A stretch of 64,000 nt of DNA from Cyanobium sp. T1B-Tous. Lineage in GTDB: Bacteria > Cyanobacteriota > Cyanobacteriia > PCC-6307 > Cyanobiaceae. The position numbers and the translations under genes are program-made. Shown here piece by piece: positions 45,527 to 54,727 of the stretch. Under the pieces are notes generated by a model. It worked only from the letters and a program-made list of their open reading frames with translations. It did not search any database and was not told the DNA's origin. Position 1 is the stretch's first letter. Every line of letters starts with the position of its first letter. The DNA is taken from the NCBI RefSeq assembly GCF_024345475.1, contig NZ_JAGQBE010000002.1, positions 1 to 64,000 of the forward strand, read 5' to 3'.

Positions 45527-46066
45527 TTGGTCCTGCTGCAACGCCTGCTGCTGCTCCCCCTGCTGGCCCCGCTGTTGGTGGTGCTGCTGGTGGGTGCCCT
45601 GAACCCCAGGCCCAGCCTCGCCCTGCGGCTGTTGGTCTGGACCTCTCCTGCCCTGCCGATTGGCGTGTGGATCGCCCTCGCCGCCGGGGGTGGGGCCGGG
45701 CTGAGCGCCGCCGGTGCCGCCCTGGCCCTGGGAACGGCACCAGGGGGCCTGCGCCGCCAGGTGCGCCGATCGGCCCGCGATCCCCGCCAGACCTGGAGCG
45801 AGGACGGCCCGGAACCCTGGGAGGAGGCCGCCGATCGCACGCCTTCACCGCGGCAGAGCACCCCAGCGGCCCAGGGCCCGTCCGCCGGACCGCCCAGGGC
45901 ACCGGGCGATCCGGCCCCCACCGTGGCCGTGCCATTCCGGGTGATCCGCAAGGGCCGGCCGCCGGCGAGCCCCCCCGCCCAGGCCCCTGCCGTCCCCGAA
46001 CCGGTGGTGACCCAGGCGGCCGCCGTGGGCGATGGCTGGGACGGCCCGGCCAACGACGACTGGTGA
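45527..46066 (+). CDS. hypothetical membrane protein, 179 aa
   Basis: Not recognised. TTG 45527 is the only standard start after the ubiX stop in this frame; an earlier in-frame ATG at 45449 lies inside ubiX. Two strong membrane helices fill residues 1-70 (LLLLPLLAPLLVVLLVGALN and GVWIALAAGGGAGLSAAGAA). The remainder is a charged, proline-rich cytoplasmic or lumenal tail with DPRQTWSEDGPEPWEEAADR and a short globular patch VPFRVIRKGRPP, ending DDW. The two-helix hairpin layout resembles LapA-type proteins. Start and existence are less certain than for neighbours. Confidence 0.5.
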   Translation: MVLLQRLLLLPLLAPLLVVLLVGALNPRPSLALRLLVWTSPALPIGVWIALAAGGGAGLSAAGAALALGTAPGGLRRQVRRSARDPRQTWSEDGPEPWEEAADRTPSPRQSTPAAQGPSAGPPRAPGDPAPTVAVPFRVIRKGRPPASPPAQAPAVPEPVVTQAAAVGDGWDGPANDDW

Positions 46067-46133
46067 AACCGGCCCCCTGCTGCAGGTCAGACCTGCGTAA
46101 AGTCGTTTCAGATGCCGCAAGGGGCCTGCACAG

Positions 46134-46556
46134 GTGAGCGAAGCCGCCCAACCCGCCGCGAACGCGGAAGCCAAACCCGCCAAGGCCAAGCCGCCGAGCC
46201 CCGAAGATCAACCCTTCGACAGCTACGTGCCCCAGCTGTTGATGCCAGCCCTGGCTAAGGAAATACAGGGCTACGGCGGTCCCGCTCCCGAGCTCTCCTT
46301 TGAGCAGGGGCCGATGCCGGTCGTCGGGGCGAACTGCTGGATGGTCAAGGGCACCCTGCCCGGGGAGCGGCGCTTCTGGCTCTGCTTCACCGGAGCCGAC
46401 ATCAATGCCACCAAAACCGTGGCCGTGGCTGAAGCGGGCAGCGAACCCAGCCTGCTCGAATCGTTTTTGATCGACGAGAAAAAGATGAGCCTGGCGCTGC
46501 TGGTGTCCCGGCTGGTGCAGCGGCTGAACGGGCAGAAGTGGCTCGGCCCGAACTGA
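46134..46556 (+). CDS. DUF2996 protein
   Basis: A 140-aa cytoplasmic protein starting at GTG 46134. The N-terminus is Ala/Lys/Pro-rich and disordered. The core (LMPALAKEIQGYGG, then LSFEQGPMPVVGANCWMVKG and RRFWLCFTGADINATKTVAV) fits DUF2996, conserved in cyanobacteria and in plant plastids (related to LOW PSII ACCUMULATION-type names), with RLNGQKWLGPN at the end. It precedes acsF by 48 bases. Role not established; a link to photosystem or chlorophyll assembly is inferred from context. Confidence 0.78.
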   Translation: MSEAAQPAANAEAKPAKAKPPSPEDQPFDSYVPQLLMPALAKEIQGYGGPAPELSFEQGPMPVVGANCWMVKGTLPGERRFWLCFTGADINATKTVAVAEAGSEPSLLESFLIDEKKMSLALLVSRLVQRLNGQKWLGPN

Positions 46557-46604
46557 GGGCGAGTCCCTCTACGATGCAGACACTGCCCTAAGCCCCAACG
46601 CTCG

Positions 46605-47708
46605 ATGGTGCCTCCCGCCGCAACCGCCACTCCCGCAGCCCCTTCCCCAGCCGCCACGGGCACCCCGGACGCGCCGGCCACCAAGGATCCCGTCAGGGAC
46701 ACGATCCTCACCCCTCGCTTCTACACCACGGATTTCGACGCCATGGCGGCGATGGATCTGCGGCCGAACGAAGTGGAGCTGGAGGCCATCTGCGAAGAGT
46801 TCCGCAAGGACTACAACCGTCACCACTTCGTCCGCAACGGTGAATTTGAGGGAGCGGCCGACAAGCTCGATCCCGAAACCCGCCAGGTTTTCATCGAATT
46901 CCTCGAGCAGAGCTGCACTTCCGAATTTTCTGGTTTCCTGCTCTACAAGGAGCTGAGCCGCCGCATCAAGCAGAAGAACCCCCTGCTGGCGGAGTGCTTT
47001 GCCCACATGGCCCGCGATGAGGCCCGCCACGCCGGCTTCCTCAACAAGGCCATGGGCGACTTCGGCCTGCAGCTCGACCTGGGCTTCCTCACAGCCAGCA
47101 AGGCCTACACCTTCTTCAAGCCGAAATTCATCTTCTATGCCACCTACCTGAGCGAGAAGATTGGCTACTGGCGTTACATCGCCATTTACCGCCACCTCGA
47201 GAAGCATCCCGAGAGCAAGATCTTCCCGATCTTCAATTTCTTCGAAAACTGGTGCCAGGACGAAAACCGCCATGGCGACTTCTTTGACGCCCTGATGAAG
47301 GCCCAGCCCGACACGGTGCGTGGCCTGAGCGCCCGCCTCTGGTGTCGGTTCTTCCTGCTGGCCGTGTTCGCCACGATGTACGTGCGCGACGTGGCCCGCA
47401 AGGAGTTCTACGAAGCCCTCGGCCTCGATGCCCGCGAATACGACAAGGTCGTGATCGCCAAGACCAACGAAACCTCCGCCCGGGTGTTTCCGGTGGTGCT
47501 GAACGTGGAGCATCCGAAGTTCTACGTTCGCCTGGAGCGTCTGGTGAGCAACAACGCCAAGCTCAGTGAGGCCGACGCCAGTTCAGCCCCCGCTCCCGTG
47601 AAGGTGCTGCGCAAACTGCCCTACTGGATCGCCAACGGGGCCGAGATGGCCAAGCTCTACCTGATGGCCCCAATCCGCAGCGAGCAGTTCCAGCCCTCAG
47701 TCCGCTGA
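46605..47708 (+). CDS. acsF: Mg-protoporphyrin IX monomethyl ester oxidative cyclase (aerobic)
   Basis: A 367-aa di-iron oxygenase that forms the fifth ring of chlorophyll. Iron ligands are in [36 protein letters not shown] and [21 protein letters not shown]. Residues 1-28 are a Pro/Ala-rich extension. [13 protein letters not shown]-like sequence starts the family core ([20 protein letters not shown]). It requires O2; an anaerobic BchE-type enzyme is not in the window. The preceding DUF2996 gene is on the same strand. The aerobic enzyme is strong evidence for an oxygenic phototroph. Confidence 0.97.
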   Translation: MVPPAATATPAAPSPAATGTPDAPATKDPVRDTILTPRFYTTDFDAMAAMDLRPNEVELEAICEEFRKDYNRHHFVRNGEFEGAADKLDPETRQVFIEFLEQSCTSEFSGFLLYKELSRRIKQKNPLLAECFAHMARDEARHAGFLNKAMGDFGLQLDLGFLTASKAYTFFKPKFIFYATYLSEKIGYWRYIAIYRHLEKHPESKIFPIFNFFENWCQDENRHGDFFDALMKAQPDTVRGLSARLWCRFFLLAVFATMYVRDVARKEFYEALGLDAREYDKVVIAKTNETSARVFPVVLNVEHPKFYVRLERLVSNNAKLSEADASSAPAPVKVLRKLPYWIANGAEMAKLYLMAPIRSEQFQPSVR

Positions 47709-47759
47709 TCCCAGCCGCACCGCTCCCCTTCCTCTCGCTACTTCCCCTTGGTTGCCACC

Positions 47760-49184
47760 ATGCCCGCCGTGGGCGCCATCGCCGATGGCTTCGATCACAC
47801 CTGGCGACCACGCCTCGACAGCCTGCTGGCAGCGGGGCGGGGCGCCGGGGCCGACCTGGTTGAGATCTTCCTGGAGCGCACCGACCACATCGGGGTGTTG
47901 GCTGAACAGGACACGATCACCAGTGTCAGCCCCGCCTTTGGCATGGGGGCTGGCATCCGGGTGTTCCTCGGGGAACGGGACGGGTTTGTCAGCACTAACG
48001 ACCTCAGCGACCGCGGCCTGCTCCAGGCCCTTGAGCAGGCCCTGGGCATGCTCGGCCTGACCCGCAGCAGCACCCCCGCCACCGGCTTCGAGGGCCTCGG
48101 AGCCCTGGCTGACTTCGCCGAGGCCAAGGCCCACTGGCTCAACGGCTGTCCCTCCCTGGCTGAAGCCACGCTCAAGCTGCTCGAGGGCACAGCCCGCCTG
48201 GCGAACCACGGGCGGCACCTCCAGGCCCGCCGCGCCAGCTACGCGCGCGACTGGCAGAGCGTGCTGGTGGCTGCCAGCGATGGCACCTTCGCCCAGGACA
48301 TCCGTCTGCACCAGTCTCTGGGCCTGAATGTGCTCGCCGCCGATGGGGATCACCGCGCCGGCCTGGGCCGCCGCTACGGCACCTCGGGCCGCCCCGATGA
48401 CCTGCGCCAGTGGGATGCGGACGCCTCCGCCCAGGATGTCTGCGCCAGCGTGGGCACCATGCTCTACGCCGACTACGTCGAGGCCGGCCAGATGCCCTGC
48501 GTGCTGGCCAACCGCTTCGGCGGTGTGATCTTCCACGAGGCCTGCGGCCACCTGCTGGAAACCACCCAGGTGGAGCGGGGCACCACCCCCTTCGCCGACA
48601 AGGTGGGCGAGCGGATTGCCCATGAAGCCGTCACCGCCATTGATGAGGGCCTCACCGACGGCGCCTTCGGCTCCCTCTCCATGGACGATGAGGGCATGGA
48701 ACCGCAACGCACGGTGTTGATCGAGAACGGCGTGCTCAAACGCTTCCTCAGTGACCGCGCCGGCCAACGGCGCACGGGCCACGAACGCACAGGCAGCGGC
48801 CGGCGCCAGAGCCATGCCTTCGCGGCTGCCAGCCGCATGCGCAACACCTTCATCGCTGCGGGCCCCCACACCCCGGATGCCCTGATCGCCTCGGTGGACA
48901 AGGGCCTGTACTGCAAGTCAATGGGCGGCGGCAGCGTCGGGCCCACCGGCCAGTTCAACTTCGCCGTGGAGGAGGGCTACCTGATCGAGAACGGCCAGCT
49001 CACCAAGCCGGTGAAGGGGGCCACCCTGATCGGCGAAGCCAAGGAGGTGATGCCCCGCATCTCGATGTGTGCCAACGATCTGGAGCTGGCCGCGGGCTTC
49101 TGCGGCTCCGTGAGTGGCAGCATTTTTGTCACCGTCGGCCAGCCCCACATCAAAGTGGATTCGATCACCGTGGGGGGCCGTTGA
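47760..49184 (+). CDS. tldD: TldD metalloprotease subunit
   Basis: A 474-aa subunit of the TldD/TldE heterodimeric zinc peptidase. ATG 47760 is chosen over TTG 47748. The catalytic segment is [15 protein letters not shown] (HExxxH) near residue 263; other signatures are [38 protein letters not shown] and [16 protein letters not shown]. In E. coli the pair degrades CcdA and matures microcin B17. No RiPP precursor is visible nearby. The partner tldE follows after two bases. Confidence 0.95.
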   Translation: MPAVGAIADGFDHTWRPRLDSLLAAGRGAGADLVEIFLERTDHIGVLAEQDTITSVSPAFGMGAGIRVFLGERDGFVSTNDLSDRGLLQALEQALGMLGLTRSSTPATGFEGLGALADFAEAKAHWLNGCPSLAEATLKLLEGTARLANHGRHLQARRASYARDWQSVLVAASDGTFAQDIRLHQSLGLNVLAADGDHRAGLGRRYGTSGRPDDLRQWDADASAQDVCASVGTMLYADYVEAGQMPCVLANRFGGVIFHEACGHLLETTQVERGTTPFADKVGERIAHEAVTAIDEGLTDGAFGSLSMDDEGMEPQRTVLIENGVLKRFLSDRAGQRRTGHERTGSGRRQSHAFAAASRMRNTFIAAGPHTPDALIASVDKGLYCKSMGGGSVGPTGQFNFAVEEGYLIENGQLTKPVKGATLIGEAKEVMPRISMCANDLELAAGFCGSVSGSIFVTVGQPHIKVDSITVGGR

Positions 49185-49186
49185 CC

Positions 49187-50608
49187 ATGGCCAGCCTCCC
49201 CACCCCAGACGAGCACACCCCTAACCAACACCCCACCAAGCAGACGCCGGCGACGCTCAACCCCGAGGCCCTGGGCGACCGCCTGCAGCAGCTGGCCCGC
49301 AGCTCCGGCATCCAGCGCTGGGACCTGGGGGCCTCCTGCAGCACCGACACCTCCGTGCAGGTGGATCGCGGGGAAGCCAAACAGATGAAAGGGGCCCAGC
49401 GCAGTGCCATCACGGTGCGGGTGTGGAACGGCGATGGCCTGGTGGGCATCACCAGCACCTCGGATCTCTCCGATGGGGGGCTGGCACGGGCCCTGGCCGG
49501 GGCCCGGGATGCCAGCGCCTTCGGCAATGCCGAGGAGACCCCGGCCTTCTCCCCCCTGGCCACCGCGCCCCTGGCCAGCCTCGAGCAACCGCTGCACGAA
49601 CCCCAGCCGATCCTCACCCTGCTGGACACCCTCAAGCAGGCAGAACGGGACCTGCTAGCTCGCCATGCCGCCATCGGCACCGTGCCTTACAACGGCCTGG
49701 CCCAGCGCAGCAGCGAGCGGCTCTACCTCAACAGCGACGGAGCCTGCCGCCACCAGGTGCTCACGACGGCGAGCCTCTATCTCTATGCCCGCGCCGAGGA
49801 AACCGGTCGCAAACCCCGCAGTGCCGGAGCCGTGCGGCTGGGTTACGGCACCGCTGACCTCGACATCGCCGGCTGCATCGAGGAAGCGGCCGAGCGCACC
49901 ATTGCCCACCTGGATTACGCCCCGATCGAAACCGGGCATTACACCTGCGTGTTCAGCCCGGAGGCCTTCCTCGATCTGATCGGCGCCTTCAGCAGCCTGT
50001 TCAACGCCCGGGCCGTGCTCGATGGCGTCAGCCTCAGCCAGCGTGATTCGCTGGGATCCAGCCTGGCCGTGCCGTTCCTGAGCATCCGCGACAACGGTCT
50101 GCACCCCGGCAACGTGGGGGCATCGGCCTTCGACGGCGAGGGAACCCCCACCGCTCCCCTGGATCTGGTGGCGGGAGGTGTGCTCAGGAATTTTCTGCAC
50201 TCGGAGGCCACGGCCCGCGCCTTCGGGGTAGCCCCCACCGGCCATGCCGGCCTGGGCGCCAAGGTGTCCGTCGGTGCCGACTGGTTTGAGATCGGGGCCA
50301 CGCCGGGCAGCGACGGCGGCCAACAGGGGCTGAACCGCTTCAGCCACGCAGGGCCGGTGGTGGTGATCGATTCCCTGTCCGCCCTGCACGCCGGGGTGAA
50401 GGCCAGCCAGGGATCCTTCTCCCTGCCCTTCGACGGCTGGCTGGTGCACAACGGCGTCAGCCGCTCGATCGAGGCGGCCACCGTGGCCGGCGACATCCGC
50501 GCGGTGCTTCAGGCGATTGTGGGCTTTGAAGGCGACGCCAAGATCACCCCGGATGGGCTCTGCCCCTACGTGTGGGTCGAGGGCCTCTCGATCACCGGCG
50601 AGGCCTAA
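49187..50608 (+). CDS. tldE: TldE/PmbA subunit
   Basis: A 473-aa partner of TldD. The start ATG 49187 is two bases after the tldD stop. It has the same fold as TldD without the HExxxH motif: DRGEAKQMKGAQRSAITVRV, TSTSDLSDGGLARALAG, HTGLGAKVSVGADW-like segment (GHAGLGAKVSVGADWF) and GSFSLPFDGWLVHNG near the C-terminus. The N-terminal 25 residues are polar and Thr/Pro-rich. Close spacing implies coupled translation and a 1:1 complex. Confidence 0.94.
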   Translation: MASLPTPDEHTPNQHPTKQTPATLNPEALGDRLQQLARSSGIQRWDLGASCSTDTSVQVDRGEAKQMKGAQRSAITVRVWNGDGLVGITSTSDLSDGGLARALAGARDASAFGNAEETPAFSPLATAPLASLEQPLHEPQPILTLLDTLKQAERDLLARHAAIGTVPYNGLAQRSSERLYLNSDGACRHQVLTTASLYLYARAEETGRKPRSAGAVRLGYGTADLDIAGCIEEAAERTIAHLDYAPIETGHYTCVFSPEAFLDLIGAFSSLFNARAVLDGVSLSQRDSLGSSLAVPFLSIRDNGLHPGNVGASAFDGEGTPTAPLDLVAGGVLRNFLHSEATARAFGVAPTGHAGLGAKVSVGADWFEIGATPGSDGGQQGLNRFSHAGPVVVIDSLSALHAGVKASQGSFSLPFDGWLVHNGVSRSIEAATVAGDIRAVLQAIVGFEGDAKITPDGLCPYVWVEGLSITGEA

Positions 50609-50632
50609 CCCCCCAGCCCGGAGGCAGCCCCT

Positions 50633-51652
50633 GTGAAGATCCTGTTCTGGGGAACGCCGGCCTACGCCGTGCCCAGCCTGGAGGCCCTGGTGGCCGCCAG
50701 CCACACCCTGGTGGGCGTGGTGACCCAGCCCGATCGGCGCCGCGGCCGGGGCAAGGAGCTGCAGCCCAGCCCCGTGAAGGCCAGGGCCCTCGAACTGGGG
50801 ATCCCGGTGTTCACCCCGGAGCGGATCCGGCGCGAGCCTGCCTGCCAGGAGCAGCTCGGTGCCCTGGGTGCCGACGCCTATGTGGTGGTGGCCTTTGGCC
50901 AGATTCTTCCCCCGGAGGTGCTGCAGCAGCCCCCCCTGGGCTGCTGGAACGCCCACGGCTCCCTGCTGCCGCGTTGGCGGGGGGCGGGGCCGATCCAGTG
51001 GAGCCTGCTGGAGGGCGATGCCGAAACCGGCGTGGGGATCATGGCCATGGAGGCAGGGCTCGACACCGGACCGGTGCTGCTGGAGCGCTCGATTGGCATC
51101 GGACTGCTGGAGAACGCCCACCAGCTCGGCCAGCGCCTGGCCAGCCTCAGCGCCGACCTGCTGGTGGAGGCCCTCCCGACGATCGCCGCCGCAGGACCGG
51201 GCCCGGAAGCCGAGCGCCTCAGCCGCCTGCAGGTGCGGGCCCAGGGAGAGGTGGGCCTGAACTACGCCCGCATGCTCACCAAAGAGGACGCCGTGATCGA
51301 CTGGGGCGCCTCTGCTCTGGTGATCCACCGGCGGGTGATGGGGCTGTACCCCGGGGCCCACACCAGCTGGCGGGGCAAACGGTTGAAACTGCTGGCCACC
51401 GAACCCCTCGTCGCCCGGCTGGCGGATGGGCTGAGCGCGGAAGCCCGGGCCCTGCTGGGAGGCCCCACCGCTGACGCCCCCCCGGGCAGCGTGCTGGCGA
51501 TCGTGCCCGGGGTTGGCGTGGTGCTGGCCAGCGGCGGATGCCCCCTGCTGCTGCGCCAAGCCCAGCTGGAGGGCAAGGCAGCGGCCCAGGGGCAGAGCCT
51601 GATCCAGCAGCTTGAGGCCCGGCCCGGCGACCGCCTGGGTGACGGGGCGTAA
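50633..51652 (+). CDS. fmt: methionyl-tRNA formyltransferase
   Basis: A 339-aa enzyme formylating initiator Met-tRNA. It starts at GTG 50633 with GGAGG about 9 bases upstream. Residues MKILFWGTPAYAVPSLEAL, VTQPDRRRGRGKE (with the positively charged loop), NAHGSLLPRWRGAGPIQWSL (catalytic Asn and His) and EAGLDTGPVLL (Asp) are intact. The C-terminal OB-like domain begins near residue 210. It is on the same strand as tldDE but has its own ribosome site. Confidence 0.96.
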   Translation: MKILFWGTPAYAVPSLEALVAASHTLVGVVTQPDRRRGRGKELQPSPVKARALELGIPVFTPERIRREPACQEQLGALGADAYVVVAFGQILPPEVLQQPPLGCWNAHGSLLPRWRGAGPIQWSLLEGDAETGVGIMAMEAGLDTGPVLLERSIGIGLLENAHQLGQRLASLSADLLVEALPTIAAAGPGPEAERLSRLQVRAQGEVGLNYARMLTKEDAVIDWGASALVIHRRVMGLYPGAHTSWRGKRLKLLATEPLVARLADGLSAEARALLGGPTADAPPGSVLAIVPGVGVVLASGGCPLLLRQAQLEGKAAAQGQSLIQQLEARPGDRLGDGA

Positions 51653-51743
51653 CAACCGGCTTACGTTCTGTGTTGTTAGGACTCACTCACTTTTGCGCTC
51701 CCCGGACTCTGGCTAGAGAGGAGGGAGAGTTTGCACCGGATCC

Positions 51744-51965
51744 ATGGGGAACGAGCTGTCCTACGTCGGCGAAACCGGAAACGGCTGCCTGATCTACCGG
51801 GAAACCTCGGGCCGCTATGTGGTCAGCCACGAGCAACAGCCCCTGCAGCGCCGCCGGGTGGCGACCCTGGCCAGCGCCTATGCCACCTGTCACGGACTGG
51901 AAATGGGGCAGGCCCTCGATCGGGCACGCCAGCCGATGGTGGTGAGCGCCTCGCCGGCGAGCTGA
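51744..51965 (+). CDS. hypothetical protein, 73 aa
   Basis: Not recognised. The product begins MGNELSYVGETGNGCLIYRE and continues with SGRYVVSHEQQ, then RVATLASAYATCHGLEMGQA. It looks like a small compact beta-plus-helix protein, with one cysteine in each half and no signal peptide. A purine-rich stretch, GAGAGGAGGGAGAG near 51715-51729, lies upstream but rather far (about 15-20 bases) for a ribosome site. Composition is natural, and competing frames are Arg/Pro-rich. It is convergent with the next small gene, 4 bases apart. Confidence 0.55.
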   Translation: MGNELSYVGETGNGCLIYRETSGRYVVSHEQQPLQRRRVATLASAYATCHGLEMGQALDRARQPMVVSASPAS

Positions 51966-51969
51966 GCGC

Positions 51970-52173
51970 TCAGGCCCCAGCCGGGCTCTCGGGAGGAAGG
52001 GAGGCCTTGCGGTGCAGGGCGTGCAGACCTTCGAGCTGGTTGTGGACCGAGACCAGCTGATCACGGATGTGCTGGCTGTTGTCAATGCGCCCCAGGGCCA
52101 GGAGCATCGACTCGATCTGTCCCTTGCAGTCGATCAGCACGCGGCACTCCGGAGATCCGGGCTCGTAGGGCAT
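51970..52173 (-). CDS. hypothetical protein, 67 aa
   Basis: Not recognised. The sequence MPYEPGSPECRVLIDCKGQI followed by ESMLLALGRIDNSQHIRDQL and VSVHNQLEGLHALH suggests a mostly helical small cytoplasmic protein, possibly forming a helical hairpin or coiled coil between residues 18 and 55. Two cysteines (residues 10 and 16) are six residues apart. The C-terminus is Pro/Ser-rich. It lies between the 73-aa gene (convergent) and the rhlE stop, with 106 bases between. Confidence 0.55.
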   Translation of the reverse strand: MPYEPGSPECRVLIDCKGQIESMLLALGRIDNSQHIRDQLVSVHNQLEGLHALHRKASLPPESPAGA

Positions 52174-52279
52174 GGCGGTAGCTCCAACCCATCCATTCGA
52201 GCCGACAGCCGCCGCCGCCAGTGTGTCGACGGCTGCTGTTTAGAGCAGCCTGAGGAGCAGACCTCGCTCGAACCCTGGC

Positions 52280-53686
52280 TCAGCGGCCGGAGCCGCCGGG
52301 GCGGCGGGGGCGGCGCCCCTCGACTCCCCCACGCCGGGCACCCCCACCGTTGCCCCCACCGCTACGGCCCCCGCGGCCGCGGCCGCCACTGAGATCCAGG
52401 GGCGGAGCCGAGAGCACCTTGGGCTCGAAGCCCGGCACCTCCTGACGGGGCAGACGGGTGCCGATCATCCGCTCAATGGCCCGCAGCAGTTCACTCTCTT
52501 CAGCTGCTACCAGGGAAATGGCGTGGCCGTTGTGGCCAGCGCGGCCGGTGCGGCCGATCCGGTGCACGTAATCCTCCGCCTGGTTGGGCAGGTCGAGGTT
52601 GATCACGTGGGGCAGCTGGTGAATGTCGATGCCCCGGGCAGCCAGATCCGTGGCCACCAGCACCCGCAGGGAGCCGGCCTTGAAATCGGCCAGCGCCCGG
52701 GTGCGCGCACCCTGGCTCTTGTTGCCGTGGATGGCTGCCGCCGACATGCCCTCGCGGGTGAGGCGCTCGGCCATGCGGTTGGCGCCGTGCTTGGTGCGGG
52801 AAAACACCAGCACCTGCTGCCAGTCGTTGCTGCGGATCAGATGGCTGAGCAGATCCCCCTTGCGGTCCATGTCGCAGGGGTGCAGCAGGTGCTCCACCGT
52901 GGGCGCCGTGCGGTTTTCCGGTGTGGCCTGGAGCTGCACGGGGTTGTGCAGCAGCCCGGTGGCCAACCGGCGAATGTCCCCGGAGAAGGTGGCCGAGAAC
53001 AGCAGGTTCTGGCGCTTGGGCGGCAGCAGGGCGAGGATTTTCTGGATGTCCCGGATGAAGCCCATGTCGAGCATCCGATCCGCCTCATCCAGCACCAGGA
53101 TCTCGACCCGATCCAGCCGCAGGGCCTTCTGCTGGTAGAGATCCATCAGGCGGCCCGGGGTGGCCACCAGCACGTCGGTGCCCCTTTGCAGGCGGCTGAT
53201 CTGGGGGTTGACCTTCACCCCACCGAACACCACGTCGCTGCGCAGGTCGAGATAGCGGCCGTAGGCCCGCACGCTCTCACCCACCTGGGCCGCCAGCTCC
53301 CGGGTGGGGGTGAGCACCAAGGCCCGCACCACACCCGCGCGGGCATGGGGGCCATGGCGCAGCTTCTCCAGCATCGGCAGGGTGAAGCCCGCCGTTTTGC
53401 CGGTGCCCGTCTGGGCAGCCGCCATCACGTCATGGCCGGCCAACACGGCCGGGATGCACTGGCCCTGGATCGGCGAAGGCTTGGTGTAACCCTTCTCGGC
53501 CACCGCCTTCAGGATCGGCTCACCGAGTCCGAGCGAGGAGAAGTCGACCACAGCAACGCTGGGCACCGGATCGGCGGCCACCGCCTGGGGACTGGCAACG
53601 GCCGATGCGGTGCCGGATCGGGGAGCGGACTGACGGATCGCTGGCGCTGCGAGATCCTCCACCCTAGGGGGCCCCGCGCGATCCAC
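52280..53686 (-). CDS. DEAD-box RNA helicase, RhlE-like
   Basis: A 468-aa RNA helicase. All motifs are present: Q motif [73 protein letters not shown] and [11 protein letters not shown]. The C-terminal 50 residues are RG/GG-rich ([20 protein letters not shown]), an RNA-binding tail. The first 45 residues are low complexity, so translation may start later, near the [14 protein letters not shown] segment. It begins two bases after the unknown gene upstream. Cyanobacterial helicases of this kind are often cold- or redox-induced. Confidence 0.93.
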   Translation of the reverse strand: MDRAGPPRVEDLAAPAIRQSAPRSGTASAVASPQAVAADPVPSVAVVDFSSLGLGEPILKAVAEKGYTKPSPIQGQCIPAVLAGHDVMAAAQTGTGKTAGFTLPMLEKLRHGPHARAGVVRALVLTPTRELAAQVGESVRAYGRYLDLRSDVVFGGVKVNPQISRLQRGTDVLVATPGRLMDLYQQKALRLDRVEILVLDEADRMLDMGFIRDIQKILALLPPKRQNLLFSATFSGDIRRLATGLLHNPVQLQATPENRTAPTVEHLLHPCDMDRKGDLLSHLIRSNDWQQVLVFSRTKHGANRMAERLTREGMSAAAIHGNKSQGARTRALADFKAGSLRVLVATDLAARGIDIHQLPHVINLDLPNQAEDYVHRIGRTGRAGHNGHAISLVAAEESELLRAIERMIGTRLPRQEVPGFEPKVLSAPPLDLSGGRGRGGRSGGGNGGGARRGGVEGRRPRRPGGSGR

Positions 53687-53688
53687 CG

Positions 53689-54369
53689 TCAGGGTCCGTA
53701 GAGCTGCCAGGCCCGCTCACAGCAGAGCCGCAGATCCCGATCCGACAGCGCCAGGGCCTCGGGCCAGGAGGTCTGCAACCAGGGCCGCAGCCGGGCTGGA
53801 TCCAAGGCGCCGGTGTGGGGATCGCGCCAGTCGCGGAAAAAGCTGTCCTGGGCCGCCAGCACCCGAAACTTGAAAAACTCCAGCAAGCGAGCCCGGAGCC
53901 TGGCGCCATCGACGGTCCAGAGGCGATCGGGATCCACCCCAAGGGAGATCCAGGCGCCGGGCTCCAGGTCGGGCAGAACAGGGGCCAGCACCTCCACCAC
54001 CGGGGCCGGCTGGTCGTGGTGCAGCTTGGTGTCCGGATCCGGCTGATAGATCCATCCCGCCAGGGGGGCGGAGTCCCCCTGGCGCACCAGCACCCGCCAG
54101 AAGCGGAAGGTCTCCGGCGGATGGCGGTCGGTCCACTCCAGCCGTTCAAAGCAGTGGTCGGGGCGCTCGCTGCGCAACTCCAGGGGGGCCAGTGAGAGAT
54201 TGAGGGTGCCGGCGAAGCAGTCCGACAGATCGAGACCCCTTTGGGCAAACCAGGGGCTCTGCAGGCTGATGGTGCCGGCCGGGTAGGGGGAGCTGGGATC
54301 ACGGCCAGAGGCCACGCCGTGGCCCTGCACCCGCTGCCCCTGAATCCAGCGGATCGGCGCCTCAGCCAT
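53689..54369 (-). CDS. conserved protein of unknown function, possible DUF120-like fold
   Basis: A 226-aa protein; ATG 54369 overlaps the DUF6464 stop by 8 bases. Residues 8-62 read [20 protein letters not shown], then [12 protein letters not shown] and [15 protein letters not shown]. The G-x-G-x-A start and the GTLNL motif recall the archaeal CTP-dependent riboflavin kinase (DUF120) cradle-loop fold, but the match is short. The middle has [20 protein letters not shown], and the C-terminus has [18 protein letters not shown]. No known partner clarifies the role. It is the third gene of a four-gene minus-strand run. Confidence 0.6.
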   Translation of the reverse strand: MAEAPIRWIQGQRVQGHGVASGRDPSSPYPAGTISLQSPWFAQRGLDLSDCFAGTLNLSLAPLELRSERPDHCFERLEWTDRHPPETFRFWRVLVRQGDSAPLAGWIYQPDPDTKLHHDQPAPVVEVLAPVLPDLEPGAWISLGVDPDRLWTVDGARLRARLLEFFKFRVLAAQDSFFRDWRDPHTGALDPARLRPWLQTSWPEALALSDRDLRLCCERAWQLYGP

Positions 54370-54727
54370 GGGGCTGGGATCCGGCGGCCGCAAAGTGGCT
54401 GCAGCGGTCGCAGGGACCATCCGGCAGCACCGCGCAGCGCAGCAGTGGACTGCGGGCGTTGAAGCGGCAGCTGGGATCGCCGATCACCCACTGGTTCTGC
54501 CACCAGCGGGCATCGGCCGGTTGGCGCTGGGCCTTCACCTGCAACGCCACGCTGGCGAGTTCATAGCGGCCGTTGCGCAGCTGGTAGCGGTGACGGCGCT
54601 GCAACACCAGATAGCTGCCGCCACCAGCCTCAAGCCAACGGCCGGGATGGGGCACCTCGCCGGACTCGTCCAGCTCGAGCACCTCCAGCAGGCGGTCACT
54701 GCCGATCTGGCGCAACTCGACCCTCAC
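54362..54727 (-). CDS. DUF6464 family protein
   Basis: A 121-aa cytoplasmic protein. GTG 54727 overlaps the TerC stop as GTGA; the longer frame upstream is a TerC shadow. The core LLEVLELDESGEVPHPGRWL, then YLVLQRRHRYQLRNGRYELA and WVIGDPSCRFNARSPLLRCA followed by PDGPCDRCSHF matches the cyanobacterial DUF6464 pattern. Four cysteines near the C-terminus (CRF, RCAV, CDRC) could bind metal. Translational coupling to the putative manganese exporter TerC is notable. Confidence 0.75.
   Translation of the reverse strand: MRVELRQIGSDRLLEVLELDESGEVPHPGRWLEAGGGSYLVLQRRHRYQLRNGRYELASVALQVKAQRQPADARWWQNQWVIGDPSCRFNARSPLLRCAVLPDGPCDRCSHFAAAGSQPHG

Noticed and set aside
42861-46211. Very long minus-strand open frame opposite the RNB-like, ubiX and downstream genes
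   Set aside because: It is an antisense shadow caused by high GC: rich in Gly, Arg, His and Gln, matches no family, and the plus-strand genes are all recognisable.
51654-51672. NtcA box after fmt (GTAA...TTAC)
   Set aside because: The spacing is GTA-N10-TAC, two bases too long for NtcA.
47760-51965. TldD/TldE-dependent peptide (RiPP) biosynthesis cluster
   Set aside because: TldD/TldE are general in cyanobacteria; no precursor peptide, cyclase or exporter gene is adjacent.
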